From Deltaproteobacteria bacterium (GTDB lineage Bacteria > JAMCPX01): a stretch of DNA of 7,052 nucleotides. The position numbers and the translations under genes were made by a program. The notes under the pieces were generated by a model. The model made no database searches. It was given only the letters and a program-made list of their open reading frames with translations, and was not told the origin of the DNA. This document shows, piece by piece, positions 5,791 through 7,052 of the stretch (position 1 is its first letter; the number at the start of each line of letters is the position of its first letter). Where the stretch lies: positions 1 through 7,052 of the forward strand of contig JAMDCL010000025.1 of the NCBI GenBank assembly GCA_023489065.1. Reading direction: 5' to 3'.

Positions 5791-6234
5791 ATGGAGTTTA
5801 TTGGGAGATACAGACATAGGATTGACAAAAAAGGGCGCGTCAGCGTGCCATCGGCATTCAGGAAAATACTGACCGATGAGTACGATAACAGGGTAATTCT
5901 GACAAACAACCAGAATTGGCTTGAGGTATACCCGTATCAGGTATTCAAACTGCGCAAGGAAAGGATCAAGGCATTGCCGCCGACGCTGGATGTTGTGGAA
6001 GATTATAAGCTGTTCCACTACGGTGATGCATTTGAATATGAGATAGACGGCCTCGGGAGGCTTTTTATCCCCGCATACCTCCGGGAAGAAGCACACCTCG
6101 GGGAAGAGGTCATCATCGCAGGCGGAGACGAGATTTTTTCCATCTGGGATGTTGCAACATTCGAACAGGAACACCAGAGGATAAAAAACAACTTCTCGAA
6201 TATCAAAAAAGGCATTGCTCAGTTGGGAGTATAG
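5791..6234 (+). CDS. mraZ: Transcriptional regulator MraZ
   Basis: Regulator of 147 residues opening the division and cell-wall (dcw) cluster. It forms a ring-shaped oligomer and controls its own operon by binding direct repeats upstream. It has two tandem AbrB/SpoVT-like domains. The first carries GRYRHRIDKKGRVSVPSAFR (5-24) with the D12-x-x-G15-R16 DNA-binding signature. The second carries EIDGLGRLFIPAYLR (84-98) with D86-x-x-G89-R90. The C-terminal helix (about 119-140) is charged. Length and both motifs are complete. The start is fixed by the family N-terminus and by an in-frame TAA 12 bases upstream (5779-5781), yet no SD sequence is visible in the AT-rich 20 bases before the ATG. The stop is immediately followed by the rsmH ATG, indicating coupled translation. 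The repeats at 5742-5771 are its likely target. Confidence 0.96.
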   Translation: MEFIGRYRHRIDKKGRVSVPSAFRKILTDEYDNRVILTNNQNWLEVYPYQVFKLRKERIKALPPTLDVVEDYKLFHYGDAFEYEIDGLGRLFIPAYLREEAHLGEEVIIAGGDEIFSIWDVATFEQEHQRIKNNFSNIKKGIAQLGV

Positions 6235-7052
6235 ATGCATATACCGGTAATGTTAAACAAGGTTATTGAATACATGAATCCGCGTGATACCGGAAGGTAT
6301 CTGGATGCGACAACCGGTGAGGGAGGGCATGCGCGGGCCATCCTTGAAGCGTCCGTCCCGGGAGGATTTGTCGTTTGTTCGGATGCGGATGACACCATGC
6401 TGAGCAGGGCAAAGGAAAATCTGGATGCATTCAAAACAAGAACACGTTTTCTCCAGGCCAATTACAGGGATATCGAAGATATCGTACAAGAAACGGGCGG
6501 TGAAAAATTTGACGGTATTATCGTCGATCTCGGGTTTAATACTGCCCAGATACAGGATAGCATCCGTGGTTTCAGCTTTTCAAGTGAGGGACCGCTCGAC
6601 ATGCGGTATGACAGGTCAAAGGGTATTACCGCTTACGAAGTCGTCAACAAGTTTGCTCAGGAAAGGCTTGCAAAAATTATAAAAGAATATGGCGAAGAAA
6701 GACAGTACAGAAAAATTGCAAAAGCGATAGTTGCTGCGAGGAAAAAATCACACCTGAGAAATACGGCAGAACTCGCATCGGTAATATCGGGGACCGTACA
6801 CGGCCGTTACGGCATACATCCGGCCACGAAAACCTTTCAGGCAATAAGGATATTTGTAAACGATGAATTGGAAAACCTAAAGGCCTTTCTGCAAAAGGCA
6901 GGGGACTTTCTGAATGTAGGCGGCGTACTGATCGTCATATCGTTCCATTCTCTCGAAGACAGGATAGTCAAACAGACATTCAGGCAGTTTGCGCTTCTTG
7001 CAAAGCCGGTATTCAAAATACTTACCCGCAAACCGGCAGTGCCGGATGCAGA
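6235..7052 (+). CDS. rsmH: 16S rRNA m4C1402 methyltransferase RsmH (3' end beyond the window)
   Basis: SAM-dependent enzyme that N4-methylates C1402 in the 16S rRNA decoding centre; also called MraW and nearly always next to mraZ. There are 272 codons to the window edge, against a normal length near 300-315, so only the C-terminal tail is missing. Motifs are HIPVML (2-7), LDATTGEGGHARAIL (23-37, SAM motif I), CSDAD (48-52), FDGIIVDLG (92-100), RGFSFSSEGPLDMRYD (111-126), EYGEERQYRKIAKAIV (151-166), HPATKTFQAIRIFVNDEL (195-212) and SFHSLEDRIVKQTF (236-249). The usual DLGVSSxQL loop reads DLGFNTAQIQ (98-107). The ATG directly abuts the mraZ stop and has GGGAG (6225-6229) five bases upstream inside mraZ. 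It is therefore cotranscribed with mraZ and translationally coupled to it. Further dcw genes would be expected to the right. Confidence 0.95.
   Translation, partial: MHIPVMLNKVIEYMNPRDTGRYLDATTGEGGHARAILEASVPGGFVVCSDADDTMLSRAKENLDAFKTRTRFLQANYRDIEDIVQETGGEKFDGIIVDLGFNTAQIQDSIRGFSFSSEGPLDMRYDRSKGITAYEVVNKFAQERLAKIIKEYGEERQYRKIAKAIVAARKKSHLRNTAELASVISGTVHGRYGIHPATKTFQAIRIFVNDELENLKAFLQKAGDFLNVGGVLIVISFHSLEDRIVKQTFRQFALLAKPVFKILTRKPAVPDA

Noticed and set aside
5734..6240. Minus-strand open frame of 168 codons opposite mraZ
   Set aside because: It is antisense to an intact mraZ with both DxxGR signatures; its product is cysteine-rich and unlike any known family.

Overview
The window is ordinary-looking bacterial chromosome of mid GC content, with dense gene packing, good Shine-Dalgarno (SD) sites and no mobile element, CRISPR array or RNA gene that I can recognise. 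It holds two transcription units facing away from a small divergent region near 4470-4618. The gene set is LL-diaminopimelate aminotransferase, a SufS-SufU pair, ThiM/ThiE salvage and the mraZ-rsmH start of the division/cell-wall cluster. It fits an anaerobic or microaerophilic bacterium from a lineage that uses DapL for lysine and SufU for Fe-S assembly, such as Nitrospirota, Desulfobacterota or Clostridia-like groups. The phylum cannot be fixed from the sequence alone.

Left unit (minus strand, read right to left from about 4500 to 1): sufS, sufU, thiM, thiE and dapL. The last gene runs off the left edge. sufS and sufU overlap by 11 bases. thiM follows after about 60 bases, then thiE after a structured GC-rich spacer of about 175 bases, then dapL after about 80 bases. 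A good sigma70-type promoter precedes sufS, and weaker candidates precede thiE and dapL. SufS takes sulfur from cysteine and passes it to SufU for Fe-S assembly. ThiM and ThiE salvage the thiazole moiety and couple it into thiamine phosphate. DapL makes LL-diaminopimelate for lysine and peptidoglycan.

Right part (plus strand): a single zinc-independent medium-chain dehydrogenase/reductase of the CurA/prostaglandin-reductase type (4619-5629) is followed by a spacer of about 160 bases. Then come mraZ and rsmH, the usual first two genes of the dcw cluster; rsmH runs off the right edge. The mraZ promoter region carries three 10-base direct repeats placed like a MraZ operator and overlapping the -10 element.

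I found no clearly novel multi-gene system. The best points for a second look are the MraZ-box array on the mraZ promoter, the structured spacer between thiM and thiE, the apparent absence of an SD site in front of mraZ, and several start-site corrections.
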